In this document: in pieces, positions 6,904 to 13,826 of the stretch
Layout of the letters: every line of letters begins with the position of its first letter
How positions within the stretch are numbered: position 1 is the stretch's first letter
Origin: DATGKK01 sp035294725
GTDB taxonomy: Bacteria > Actinomycetota > Acidimicrobiia > Acidimicrobiales > Bog-793
Length of the DNA: 22,400 bases
Assembly: GCA_035294725.1 (NCBI GenBank)
Contig: DATGKK010000011.1
Coordinates: 1 to 22,400 of the forward strand
Direction of reading: 5' to 3'
Notes under the pieces: model-generated
Database searches by the model: none
What the model was told of the DNA's origin: nothing
The model's input: the letters and a program-made list of their open reading frames with translations, nothing else
Program-made: the position numbers and the translations under genes

Positions 6904-7431
6904 TCAGTCGAGTGAGGTGTCCGCCTCGGATGATCGAGGAGCGCTGCTGTGATCCTGTCCGCCGGGACCTGCCTCGTCGTCCACGACGGCGAGCGCTCTG
7001 GCCACGATCTCGGACCCGTCGGCGAGGGCGAGATTGTCGCTCACCCAGCCGCCCGCGAGCTCACCGCGGATCCGTCGGGCGTTGCCGTCTGGACCCCGCA
7101 GCACCCTGTCGAGCAGCCCCGCCTCGGCGAGGGCCGTGAAAGGGTCGGGATCCCACCCGCCGCACTCGATGATCTGCTGTATCTGAGAGAGCGTGAGCGG
7201 CGTCTCGAGCCATCCGAGCAGGCATCGAGCGACCTCCTCGGGGCGGTGACCGCCAGCGAGGTAGCCGAGTCGCTCGTCGTCCCCGGCGACGAGTTGGGCG
7301 AGGTCAGCGAGTCGAGAACCCCATCTTGGCGCCGATACGAGGGCGCGTACGTCGGCAGCTTCCAGCACCCCCGCCTCGCCGACGCGCGTCGCAAGCGCTG
7401 CCGTGAGCTCGTTGAGCGTCGGGTCCGGCAT
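6904..7431 (-). CDS. Protein of unknown function (175 aa), downstream of photolyase
   Basis: I do not recognise this family. A perfect AGGAGG (7438-7443, minus strand) lies 6 nt before the ATG at 7431 and settles the start over an in-frame ATG at 7455. The protein is soluble and mostly helical, without signal peptide, membrane segment or cysteine motif. An N-terminal helical part (NELTAALATRV, VLEAADVRALVSAPRWGSRL, LAQLVAGDDERLGYLAGG) precedes LTLSQIQQIIECGGWDPDPFTALAEAGLLDRVL and then a basic stretch GPDGNARRIRGELAGGW. The last 20 residues are acidic and polar, probably disordered. It is read in the same direction as the photolyase gene, 72 bp downstream, so co-transcription is likely unless the intervening hairpin terminates. 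Confidence 0.75.
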   Translation of the reverse strand: MPDPTLNELTAALATRVGEAGVLEAADVRALVSAPRWGSRLADLAQLVAGDDERLGYLAGGHRPEEVARCLLGWLETPLTLSQIQQIIECGGWDPDPFTALAEAGLLDRVLRGPDGNARRIRGELAGGWVSDNLALADGSEIVARALAVVDDEAGPGGQDHSSAPRSSEADTSLD

Positions 7432-7437
7432 GAGGCC

Positions 7438-7443
7438 CCTCCT
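7438..7443 (-). promoter_or_regulatory. Shine-Dalgarno AGGAGG deciding the start of the unknown gene
   Basis: AGGAGG on the minus strand is 6 nt from the ATG at 7431, while the earlier in-frame ATG at 7455 has no such site. Confidence 0.7.
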
Positions 7444-7455
7444 TTGTCTCGCCAT

Positions 7456-7478
7456 CTCGGGCCCAACCTAGGCCCGAG
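7456..7478 (-). terminator. Perfect 8-bp hairpin between photolyase and the unknown gene
   Basis: CTCGGGCC (7456-7463) and GGCCCGAG (7471-7478) form a perfect stem with a 7-nt loop. It lacks a T tract and may act as an attenuator, RNA processing site or partial terminator between the two genes. Confidence 0.4.
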
Positions 7479-7503
7479 GGCCAGGCTCGACTAGGGCACA
7501 AGG

Positions 7504-9006
7504 TCACCTCTCGTCTTCCTTTAGGGGTGGAGCAGCTGGCGGGACGGGCCGTCGAACTCCGTGGGCGCGGACGGTCCCGTGCTCCACTACCGGCCGTGGA
7601 TACCCGAGGCGGTGACGTGCCGCCGGGTCGAGATCGTGCACGACATTCCAGGTCACGCCGGCGAGCTCCCCAACGTACCGCCGGACGTAGGCGCCGGTGC
7701 GATCGTGGCGGCGCCCCTGCACGACGGGGTTGAGCACCCGGAGCGGGTTCGTCCCCGTCCCGGTGCCGGCCGTCCACTGCCAGTTGAGGTTGTTGTTCGC
7801 GAGGTCGGCGTCGACGAGCCAGCGCAGGAAGTGGCGGGCGCCGAGCCGCCAGTCGATGCCGAGGTCCTTTGTGAGGTACGAGGCGGCGATCACGCGGCCG
7901 CGGTTGTGGACAAAGCCCTCCTCCCGCAGTTGGCGCATCGCCGCGTCCACGACGGGGTAGCCGGTCCGGCCCTCGCGCCAGGCCTCGAACAGCTCCGGGT
8001 CCGATGACCACCGTGATCGAGCCGGCCGGTAGTCCTGCCACGCGGCGCCGGGGCGGGCGGCGAGGATCTGGAGGTAGAAGTCGCGCCAGCAGAGCTGGCG
8101 CACGAAGGCGCTCGGGCCGGGGGACTGGGCGTGGCGTCTCGCCGCGAGCGCGACCTCGAGCGGCGAGATCGCCCCGAAGTGGAGATGAGCCGACAGCTGC
8201 GACGTAGCGGCCGCGGCGAGATCATCCCGGGTGTGCTCGTAGGCCTCGAGGTGGCCGCGGATCCAGCTCTGGAGCTGCCGTCGAGCGGCGCTCTCCCCGG
8301 GCTCGACGGCGAGGGATGGCGACAAGGTGCCGGGGACGCCGAAGCCGCCCGGTCCCTGAGGACCTGCGCCGCGGCCCCGCCGCCGTGCTCCCGGTGGGCG
8401 GCCCGTGAGCAGGGCGACGGCATCGTCCATCGCCATGCCCGCCGGGCCGCCTTGGAGGGACGGCACCTGCCGGGGTGCCGCTTCCGGCTCTCGCCACGAT
8501 GCTGCCGCCCAGCGCCGCCAGTAGGGCGTGAAGACCTTGAAGTGGTCACCGCCCCCTGTCGGGAGGAGGGTGCCCGGCTCGACGACGGCGACGCCGGGAT
8601 GCCGGTGGACGGCGATCCCCATGCGGCGGGCGCCGTCCTCGATGCGGGCAAGGCGCCGCCGGGCGTAGCCGCTCACGTCGTCGGCAACGTGGATCGCCGT
8701 CGCCCCTGCATCGGTCGCCACGGCGAGCACCTCGCTCGCAAAATCGCCGAGCCGTACGACGAGTCCGGCACCTCGCCCTTGCAGCGAGCGGTCGAGGTCG
8801 GCGAGCGCTCCGGCGAGATACCTGAGGCGGTTCTGCCCCATGTTCGGGCTGGCGAGGAGCCCTTCGTCGAGGACGAACAGGGGGACGACCGCCTCGTTCG
8901 ACCGGCAGGCCGCGGCGAGCGCCGGGTTGTCGTGCAGCCGGAGGTCACGGGTGAACACGACCACGGCGGTGCGGTGGTGCCGCCCCGCAGCTGCTCGAGC
9001 AGGCAT
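7504..9006 (-). CDS. phr: Deoxyribodipyrimidine photolyase (FAD-dependent, cryptochrome/photolyase family)
   Basis: This 500-aa cytoplasmic enzyme repairs UV-induced pyrimidine dimers using blue light. The N-terminal antenna domain (about 13-150) starts AVVVFTRDLRLHDNPAL and ends near HFKVFTPYWRRW (155-166). A Gly/Arg/Pro-rich linker (203-226) precedes the helical FAD domain: TSQLSAHLHFGAISP (268-282), CWRDFY (306-311), GRTGYPVVDAAMRQL (346-360), HNRGRVIAASYLTKDLGIDW (367-386) and the FAD-proximal DLANNNLNWQWTAGTGTG (401-418). All are strong photolyase signatures; W307, W409 and W411 lie in the conserved Trp-rich regions. CPD specificity is likely but a 6-4 or cryptochrome-like role cannot be excluded. 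The ATG is 6 nt from a TAAAGT -10 box, giving a leaderless mRNA. It is divergent from mscL. Confidence 0.95.
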   Translation of the reverse strand: MPARAAAGRHHRTAVVVFTRDLRLHDNPALAAACRSNEAVVPLFVLDEGLLASPNMGQNRLRYLAGALADLDRSLQGRGAGLVVRLGDFASEVLAVATDAGATAIHVADDVSGYARRRLARIEDGARRMGIAVHRHPGVAVVEPGTLLPTGGGDHFKVFTPYWRRWAAASWREPEAAPRQVPSLQGGPAGMAMDDAVALLTGRPPGARRRGRGAGPQGPGGFGVPGTLSPSLAVEPGESAARRQLQSWIRGHLEAYEHTRDDLAAAATSQLSAHLHFGAISPLEVALAARRHAQSPGPSAFVRQLCWRDFYLQILAARPGAAWQDYRPARSRWSSDPELFEAWREGRTGYPVVDAAMRQLREEGFVHNRGRVIAASYLTKDLGIDWRLGARHFLRWLVDADLANNNLNWQWTAGTGTGTNPLRVLNPVVQGRRHDRTGAYVRRYVGELAGVTWNVVHDLDPAARHRLGYPRPVVEHGTVRAHGVRRPVPPAAPPLKEDER

Positions 9007-9012
9007 GGTCCA

Positions 9013-9026
9013 ACTTTAGTGCTAAA
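9013..9026 (-). promoter_or_regulatory. Photolyase leaderless -10 overlapped by a TTTAG-TG-CTAAA dyad
   Basis: On the minus strand TAAAGT (9013-9018) ends 6 nt before the photolyase ATG. It overlaps an AT-rich inverted repeat TTTAG (9015-9019) / CTAAA (9022-9026), conspicuous in this GC-rich region. A repressor bound here would block the photolyase promoter and possibly influence mscL. Confidence 0.45.
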
Positions 9027-9063
9027 AGCGTGGCCAACCCCCGCGAGCGAGGCGCCCCGGCGG

Positions 9064-9090
9064 TACGGTCGGCCTTTCGGCGAAGGAGGT
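9064..9090 (+). promoter_or_regulatory. mscL -10 candidate and Shine-Dalgarno
   Basis: TACGGT (9064-9069) fits TANNNT and would start a short leader carrying AAGGAGGT (9083-9090), which ends 7 nt before the mscL ATG. mscL is therefore one of the minority of genes here with a clear leader. Confidence 0.5.
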
Positions 9091-9097
9091 ACGGAAC

Positions 9098-9538
9098 ATG
9101 CGTGGCTTCAAGAACTTCCTCATGCAGGCCAACGTGCTCGTGGTCGCGGTCGGCCTCGTCGTGGCGCTCGCCTTCAGCACCCTCATCTCGGCCTTCACGA
9201 CGAACGTCATCGACCCGATCATCTCGAGAGCAGAGGGCAAGCAGGCGATCGGGCTCGGCTGGCAGCTCGGGGAGAAGGGCAACGCGGCGACCTTTGTCAA
9301 CATCGGGGTGTTCATCTCCGCCGTCATCTACTTCCTCATCTTCATGGCCGTGATCTATTTCGTGATCGTCGTGCCCTACCGCAGGATCATGCTGCGCCAG
9401 GGCACGGTCGTCTTCGGCCCGCCTGCGCCGACGAAGACCTGCCCGGCCTGCCTTTCGAGCGATCTCCCGGCAGCTGCCTCGAAGTGCAAGTACTGCGCGA
9501 CCGACCAACCGGAGGTGACGGCAGGCGGCGCCGGGTGA
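9098..9538 (+). CDS. mscL: Large-conductance mechanosensitive channel MscL with C-terminal zinc ribbon
   Basis: The 146-aa inner-membrane protein opens under membrane tension to release solutes during hypo-osmotic shock. The N-terminal amphipathic helix MRGFKNFLMQANVLVVAVGLVVALAFSTLI leads into TM1 (about 12-34) with the family's conserved gate region, followed by FTTNVIDPIIS. A short periplasmic loop precedes TM2 (about 67-93), then the basic stretch VPYRRIMLR. Instead of the usual acidic C-terminal helical bundle the tail has C115-PA-C118 and C130-KY-C133, a four-cysteine zinc-ribbon pattern that I recall from other actinobacterial MscL proteins. A strong Shine-Dalgarno fixes the start. The MarR gene follows after 52 bp on the same strand but has its own -10 box. 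Confidence 0.95.
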   Translation: MRGFKNFLMQANVLVVAVGLVVALAFSTLISAFTTNVIDPIISRAEGKQAIGLGWQLGEKGNAATFVNIGVFISAVIYFLIFMAVIYFVIVVPYRRIMLRQGTVVFGPPAPTKTCPACLSSDLPAAASKCKYCATDQPEVTAGGAG

Positions 9539-9578
9539 CGCTCGGCAGGCCGACCCGTTGGTAGCGTGACGGTCTCAC

Positions 9579-9584
9579 TACGAT
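9579..9584 (+). promoter_or_regulatory. Leaderless -10 (TACGAT) for the MarR gene
   Basis: TACGAT ends 6 nt before the GTG at 9591. A short dyad GTGA-N5-TCAC (9566-9578) lies directly upstream and could be an autoregulatory site; both are inferences from position. Confidence 0.5.
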
Positions 9585-9590
9585 GGAGTT

Positions 9591-10034
9591 GTGAGCCTGC
9601 CGGACGCTGCGTACCAGCGACTGCTGGCACTGCGCACCGGACTGCGGCACTTCCAGCGTTGGAGCGAGCAGCAGGCTGCCGCGGCGGGGCTCACGCCCGC
9701 ACAGCACCAGCTCCTTCTTGCCGTTCGCGGCCATCCTGACCGCGACGGCCCGACGATCGGAGAGGTCGCCGACTACTTGCTGCTCCGGCACCACAGCGCC
9801 GTCGGCCTGGTGGACCGGGCGGAGGCAGCGGGCCTCGTCGAGAGGGTGCGAGACCCGCGCGACCGGCGCGTGGTGCACCTACGGCTCACCATTGACGGCG
9901 CCGCCCGGCTCGAGCGGCTCTCCCAGCTCCACCTCGAAGAGCTCGACCGGCTTGCCTCGGAGATCGCCGTCGTGGCCGACGGGCTGAAGCCGGTCTACGA
10001 GGCGCACGGCTTTCACAGGTCCGAGAGCATCTGA
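9591..10034 (+). CDS. MarR-family transcriptional regulator
   Basis: The 147-aa protein shows the complete MarR winged-helix layout: an N-terminal dimerisation helix (AYQRLLALRTGLRHFQRWSEQQAAAAG), LTPAQHQLLLAVRGHP, the helix-turn-helix TIGEVADYLLLRHHSAVGLVDRAEAAGLVERV, the wing RDPRDRRVVHLRLT (about 83-96) and C-terminal dimerisation helices. Such proteins usually repress their own and neighbouring genes and release DNA on binding aromatic or oxidative ligands. Ligand and targets cannot be told from the sequence; mscL is immediately upstream, and a long gap follows downstream. The GTG start directly follows a TACGAT -10 box, implying leaderless translation. Confidence 0.92.
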   Translation: MSLPDAAYQRLLALRTGLRHFQRWSEQQAAAAGLTPAQHQLLLAVRGHPDRDGPTIGEVADYLLLRHHSAVGLVDRAEAAGLVERVRDPRDRRVVHLRLTIDGAARLERLSQLHLEELDRLASEIAVVADGLKPVYEAHGFHRSESI

Positions 10035-10498
10035 CCGGCCAAGCGCCAGGACCGCGCGGTCGTCCACGAGAGCCACATCCCGTTGGTCTCTCGTTCGCCG
10101 AGGCGTTTTCGTGCGCCTACCCGCGTCGGCCGCTCGTCGCCGTGGCGCCGGGAGCGAGGTTCGGCGACCGGAGCTCGCTCCGTCGGCGAGGGTGGCCGGC
10201 CGCCAGTCCGGTCGACCGTGCCGATCGGCGCCGCGCTCGGCAGACCCCGCCGAGCAGCGTCCATGTCGGGCGATGCTGCGCCGGGGGCGGGCTCTTCAGG
10301 GATGCCCACGGCCTGACCCTGATGAGCTGGGTTCGGGAGCTCTGCTCGCAACTGGGGTCCTGAGTCGCTCTCACGGGATGACCGGATTCCCGTCGCGCGC
10401 GGCTGGCATGTCCGACCGCTCGCTGGCACGTTGAGCTGTCGAAGCATCTCGAAGGGCCGAGCGTCGCCGTCGTCACCGCGTGCAGGTACAGTCCCGCC
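10035..10498. other. 464-bp gap without a supported gene
   Basis: Frames on both strands are short or only shadows of adjacent genes. GACCGCGCGGTC (10050-10061), a perfect 12-bp palindrome 16 bp past the MarR stop, may be a terminator stem or a protein-binding site. The promoter of the next gene is at the right end. Otherwise I see nothing. Confidence 0.5.
10487..10492 (+). promoter_or_regulatory. Leaderless -10 (TACAGT)
   Basis: TACAGT ends 6 nt before the GTG at 10499; no Shine-Dalgarno is visible, supporting a leaderless mRNA for the cyclase-like gene. Confidence 0.5.
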
Positions 10499-11458
10499 GT
10501 GAACCCGCAGGTAGATCAGCGCCTCATGGCGTGGCTGCTCGACGGCGATCCGTCGTTGCGGTGGCAGGTGCTGCGCGACCTGACCGGCGCGCCGGCGGCC
10601 GAGGTGGCGGCCGAGCGAGCTCGGGTCGCGACACAAGGGTGGGGTGGGCGCTTGCTCGCCCTGGCCGACCCGGACGGCCAGTGGGCCAATGGCGCGTGCT
10701 TTCCGAGCGGCTTTCACGGCGATCTCTCCGAGGGCCAGCCGTGGACGTCGACGTTTCCCACCCTGGTGCTCCTGAGCGAGCTCGGCATCGACCCGGTGGC
10801 GCCCCCGGTGCGCAGGATCATCGGCCTTGTTCGCAAGAACTGCAGATGGGAGCACGCCGGGCAGCCGTTCTTCGACGGCGAGGTGGAGCCGTGCATCAAC
10901 GGCAGAGTGCTCGCCCTCGGCGCCTACTTCGGGGTGCCGGTCGATGGGATCGTTGCCCGGCTGCTCGGCGAGCAGCTGCGGGACGGTGGCTGGAACTGCG
11001 AGGCGGAGAACGGATCGCTGCGGTCGTCGTTCCACACCACCATCTGTGTCCTCGAGGGACTGCTTGCCTACGAGCAGGCGACCGGCGGCACGGCCGAGTC
11101 GGTGGCTGCCCGACGCCGGGGCGAGGAGTACCTGCTCGAGCGGCGGCTCTTCCGGCGGCTCAGCTCCGGTGAGGTCGTCGTCGCCGACTGGTTGCGGTTC
11201 TCCTTCCCGACCAGGTGGCACTACGACGTACTGCGCGGGCTGGAGCACTTCCGTGCCGCCGGCGGCGCGGCCGATCCCCGCCTTGCGGAGGCGATCTCGT
11301 TGGTAGCCGGCAAGCGCCAGGCCGACGGCAGCTGGCTGCTCGAGAACACGCATCGAGGAGCGGTCCACTTCGCCATGGAGCCCGGTGACGGCGAGCCCAG
11401 TCGCTGGAACACGCTCCGTGCGCTGCGAGTCCTCAGGTGGTACGAGGACACCCCCTGA
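10499..11458 (+). CDS. Squalene-cyclase-like / prenyltransferase alpha-alpha barrel repeat protein
   Basis: The 319-aa protein is built from alpha-alpha hairpin repeats of the squalene oxidase/prenyltransferase type. The clearest repeats are LLALADPDGQWANGACF, LLGEQLRDGGWNCEAENGSLRSSFHTTICVLEGLLAY, and KRQADGSWLLENTHRGAVHFAMEPG followed by NTLRALRVLRWYE; the GGW/GSW turns resemble QW motifs. It is about half the length of a real squalene-hopene cyclase and I see no DxDD catalytic motif or membrane insertion, so it is probably a soluble carbohydrate- or peptide-handling relative or a binding protein rather than a triterpene cyclase. N-terminal MNPQVDQRLMAWLLDGDPSLRWQVLRDL is typical of its actinobacterial relatives. 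The prolyl oligopeptidase gene follows after 101 bp with its own -10. Confidence 0.75.
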   Translation: MNPQVDQRLMAWLLDGDPSLRWQVLRDLTGAPAAEVAAERARVATQGWGGRLLALADPDGQWANGACFPSGFHGDLSEGQPWTSTFPTLVLLSELGIDPVAPPVRRIIGLVRKNCRWEHAGQPFFDGEVEPCINGRVLALGAYFGVPVDGIVARLLGEQLRDGGWNCEAENGSLRSSFHTTICVLEGLLAYEQATGGTAESVAARRRGEEYLLERRLFRRLSSGEVVVADWLRFSFPTRWHYDVLRGLEHFRAAGGAADPRLAEAISLVAGKRQADGSWLLENTHRGAVHFAMEPGDGEPSRWNTLRALRVLRWYEDTP

Positions 11459-11546
11459 CCGGGCTGGCCCGGCCCGACGCCGAGTGCGGCGCCGCTCGTA
11501 GCGCCTGAGGGGGCGGCCGTCACCCCGGCTGCCAGCGAGGGCGCAG

Positions 11547-11552
11547 TACCCT
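11547..11552 (+). promoter_or_regulatory. Leaderless -10 (TACCCT) for the prolyl oligopeptidase gene
   Basis: TACCCT ends 7 nt before the GTG at 11560, and there is no ribosome binding site in between. Confidence 0.5.
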
Positions 11553-11559
11553 CGTCGCC

Positions 11560-13674
11560 GTGACCGTGACCCTGCCACCGGCGCCTGCCGTCGAGACACC
11601 GACCGTCGACCAGGTCGACGACTACCACGGCGACAAGGTGAGCGATTCCTACCGGTGGCTCGAGGACACCTACGCTCCCGAGACCGAGCGGTGGGTGGCG
11701 GCCCAGAACGCGCGCACCGAGGCGTGGCTCGCCCGCTTCCCCTGCCGTGAGGAGATCCGCCGTCGTCTCCGGCAGATGTTCGACTACACCCGCTACGACG
11801 TCCCCTTCGAGCGCGGCGGCCGGTACTTCCAGACGAGGAACACGGGTCTCCAGGACCAGTCGCCGCTCTACGTGATGGACTCGCCGACCGGCGAGGGCCG
11901 GCTGCTGCTCGACCCGAACGAGCTCTCGCCCGACGGCACGGTCGCGCTCGCATCCTTTTCCGTCACCGACGACGGTTCGCTCCTCGCCTACGCGACGAGC
12001 AGCGCCGGCTCGGACTGGATGACATGGCGCGTCCGTGAGGTCGCAAGCGGGAGAGATCTCCCCGACCTCGTCGAGTGGGCCAAGTTCGGAGCGGCCGCAT
12101 GGCTGCACGACGGCTCGGGCTTTTTCTACGAGTCGGCCGAGCGTCCCCGCGAAGGCGAGGAGTACCTCGCCGCCACGCGGGCCCCCCGGGTGATGTTCCA
12201 TCGGCTCGGGACCTCGGCGAGCGACGACCAGACCGTCTTCGAGAGCCCCGAGGAACCCGAGTGGCTGCCCTGGGCCAGCGTCACCGAGGACGGCCGCTGG
12301 TGCGTGGTCTCCATCTCGCGGGGCACGAACCCCGAGAGCCGCCTCCTCGTGCGCGAGCTTGCCGCCGGCGGCACGGGGGAGGGCGACTGGAGCGTCCTCG
12401 TCGAAGGCTTCTCCTGCAAGGCGAGGGTCGTCACGAACGTCGGCTCCACCTTCTACCTCCTCACCGACCTTGGGGCGGACCGCCAGCGGATCGTCGCGGT
12501 CGACCTCGAGGACCCCGACCCGCAGCGCTGGCGGGACGTCGTGCCGGAGCGGGAGGCGTTGCTGCTCGGCGCCCGCAACTGCGGGGGGCGGCTCGTCTGC
12601 CACTTCCTCGAGCACGCGACCTCGCGCCTCGAGGTGCTCGAGATCGACGGCACCCCGGTCGCCGAGGTTCCCCTGCCGCCCCAGTCGGCACTCCTCGAGG
12701 ACTTCGAGGCTCCCCCGGTGAGCGGCTCGGCGTCGAGCAGCACCGCCTACTACAAGGTCGGCTCCTTCACGGACTCGGGGTCGCTGTGGTCCTACGACGT
12801 GCGCGCGGGGGCGGCCGTGCAGCTGCGCGCCGGGGGAGCGCCCCTCGACGAGTCGGCCGTTTGCACCGAGCAGGTCTTCATCACGGCCAGCGACGGGGCG
12901 GCGATCCCGGTGTTCCTCGTGCGCCGGCGAGACCTCGAGGCGAGCGGCGAGGTGCCGGTCCTGCTCTACGGCTACGGCGGCTTCGACATCCCGATCACGC
13001 CCAGTTTCGACCACGACTTCGCCGTGTGGATCGAGCGAGGTGGCCTCCTCGCCGTCGCCAACCTGAGAGGCGGCGGCGAGTACGGGCGCGCCTGGCACGA
13101 CGCCGGCCGGCTCGCGAGCAAGCAGCGGGTCTTCGACGACTTCTGCGACGTCGCACGCTGGCTCGGCGGCGAGTCCGGCTGGTCCCGGCCAGGACGGATC
13201 GCGATCAACGGGCGCTCCAACGGCGGGCTGCTCGTCGGCGCCTGCCTCACCCAGCACCCGGAGCTGTTCGGGGCTGCGGTGCCCGAGGTCGGGGTGCTCG
13301 ACATGCTCCGCTACCACCTGTTCACGATCGGGTGGGCATGGAAGAGCGACTTCGGGGACCCCGAGGACCCCGAGCAGTACCGATGGTTGCGGGCCTACTC
13401 GCCGCTGCACCAGGTGCGCGCGGGGCAGGCCTACCCGCCGACCCTCGTCATGACGGGCGACCACGACGACCGGGTCGTGCCGGGTCACTCGTTCAAATTC
13501 TTCGCCACGCTCGCAGCGGCGCAGGCTGGCACGGGGCCGATCCTCATCCGGGTCGAGACCTCCGCCGGTCACGGACATGGAAAGCCGGTCTCGAAGGTCA
13601 TCGCCGAGCGGGCCGATCTGCTGACCTTCGTCGAAGCGGCGCTCGGGCTCGCGACGGCCCGCCCGGACCCGTGA
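11560..13674 (+). CDS. Prolyl oligopeptidase (S9A family serine peptidase)
   Basis: The 704-aa enzyme cleaves short peptides after proline. The N-terminal signature DDYHGDKVSDSYRWLED (about 21-37) is typical of the family; residues about 75-430 form the seven-bladed propeller that limits substrate size. The C-terminal alpha/beta hydrolase domain begins near PVLLYGYGGFDIPITPSF and carries the catalytic set: S553 in NGRSNGG, the aspartate in GDHDDRVVP (634-641) and H671 in SAGHGHGKP. The nucleophile motif reads GRSNGG rather than the common GGSNGG. LRGGGEYGRAWHDAG is also diagnostic. There is no signal peptide, so it is cytoplasmic, as usual. Length matches the family (about 700). Related oligopeptidase B prefers basic residues, but the overall motifs fit prolyl oligopeptidase better. 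Confidence 0.93.
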   Translation: MTVTLPPAPAVETPTVDQVDDYHGDKVSDSYRWLEDTYAPETERWVAAQNARTEAWLARFPCREEIRRRLRQMFDYTRYDVPFERGGRYFQTRNTGLQDQSPLYVMDSPTGEGRLLLDPNELSPDGTVALASFSVTDDGSLLAYATSSAGSDWMTWRVREVASGRDLPDLVEWAKFGAAAWLHDGSGFFYESAERPREGEEYLAATRAPRVMFHRLGTSASDDQTVFESPEEPEWLPWASVTEDGRWCVVSISRGTNPESRLLVRELAAGGTGEGDWSVLVEGFSCKARVVTNVGSTFYLLTDLGADRQRIVAVDLEDPDPQRWRDVVPEREALLLGARNCGGRLVCHFLEHATSRLEVLEIDGTPVAEVPLPPQSALLEDFEAPPVSGSASSSTAYYKVGSFTDSGSLWSYDVRAGAAVQLRAGGAPLDESAVCTEQVFITASDGAAIPVFLVRRRDLEASGEVPVLLYGYGGFDIPITPSFDHDFAVWIERGGLLAVANLRGGGEYGRAWHDAGRLASKQRVFDDFCDVARWLGGESGWSRPGRIAINGRSNGGLLVGACLTQHPELFGAAVPEVGVLDMLRYHLFTIGWAWKSDFGDPEDPEQYRWLRAYSPLHQVRAGQAYPPTLVMTGDHDDRVVPGHSFKFFATLAAAQAGTGPILIRVETSAGHGHGKPVSKVIAERADLLTFVEAALGLATARPDP

Positions 13675-13694
13675 GCGCCCGGCCCCGCACCGCT

Positions 13695-13709
13695 CGGCCC
13701 CCCGGGCCG
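13695..13709 (+). terminator. GC-rich hairpin after prolyl oligopeptidase
   Basis: CGGCCC-CCC-GGGCCG forms a 6-bp stem 20 bp past the stop. No T tract follows. Confidence 0.3.
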
Positions 13710-13744
13710 TCGAGGTCACCTCGCGTCCGGCTCCCGGGCCTGCT

Positions 13745-13826
13745 CGCCCGGACCGTGCACGGCGAGCGCCGGGCGGCTCGCGCAACTGGCATGCTGGCAC
13801 CGTGGCGACACGGTCTCGGCGATGCC
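13745..13826 (+). other. Structured leader in front of the c-di-GMP enzyme gene
   Basis: CGCCCGG (13745-13751) pairs with CCGGGCG (13769-13775) around the palindrome CCGTGCACGG (13753-13762). Next, ACCGTG-GCGA-CACGGT (13799-13814) is a 6-bp hairpin closed by a GNRA-type tetraloop, and GGCAT (13788-13792) can pair with ATGCC (13822-13826), covering the proposed ATG. If transcribed, this leader could restrict ribosome access. Confidence 0.35.

Noticed and set aside
10013..11953. 646-codon leftward frame across the MarR-cyclase gap
   Set aside because: Most of it is antisense to two real genes, and the part in the gap shows no recognisable motif.
11221..13800. 859-codon open frame antisense to prolyl oligopeptidase
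   Set aside because: It lies opposite a gene with all catalytic motifs, its composition (Arg, Gly, Glu, Pro rich) is typical of GC-rich shadows, and it has no recognisable domain.
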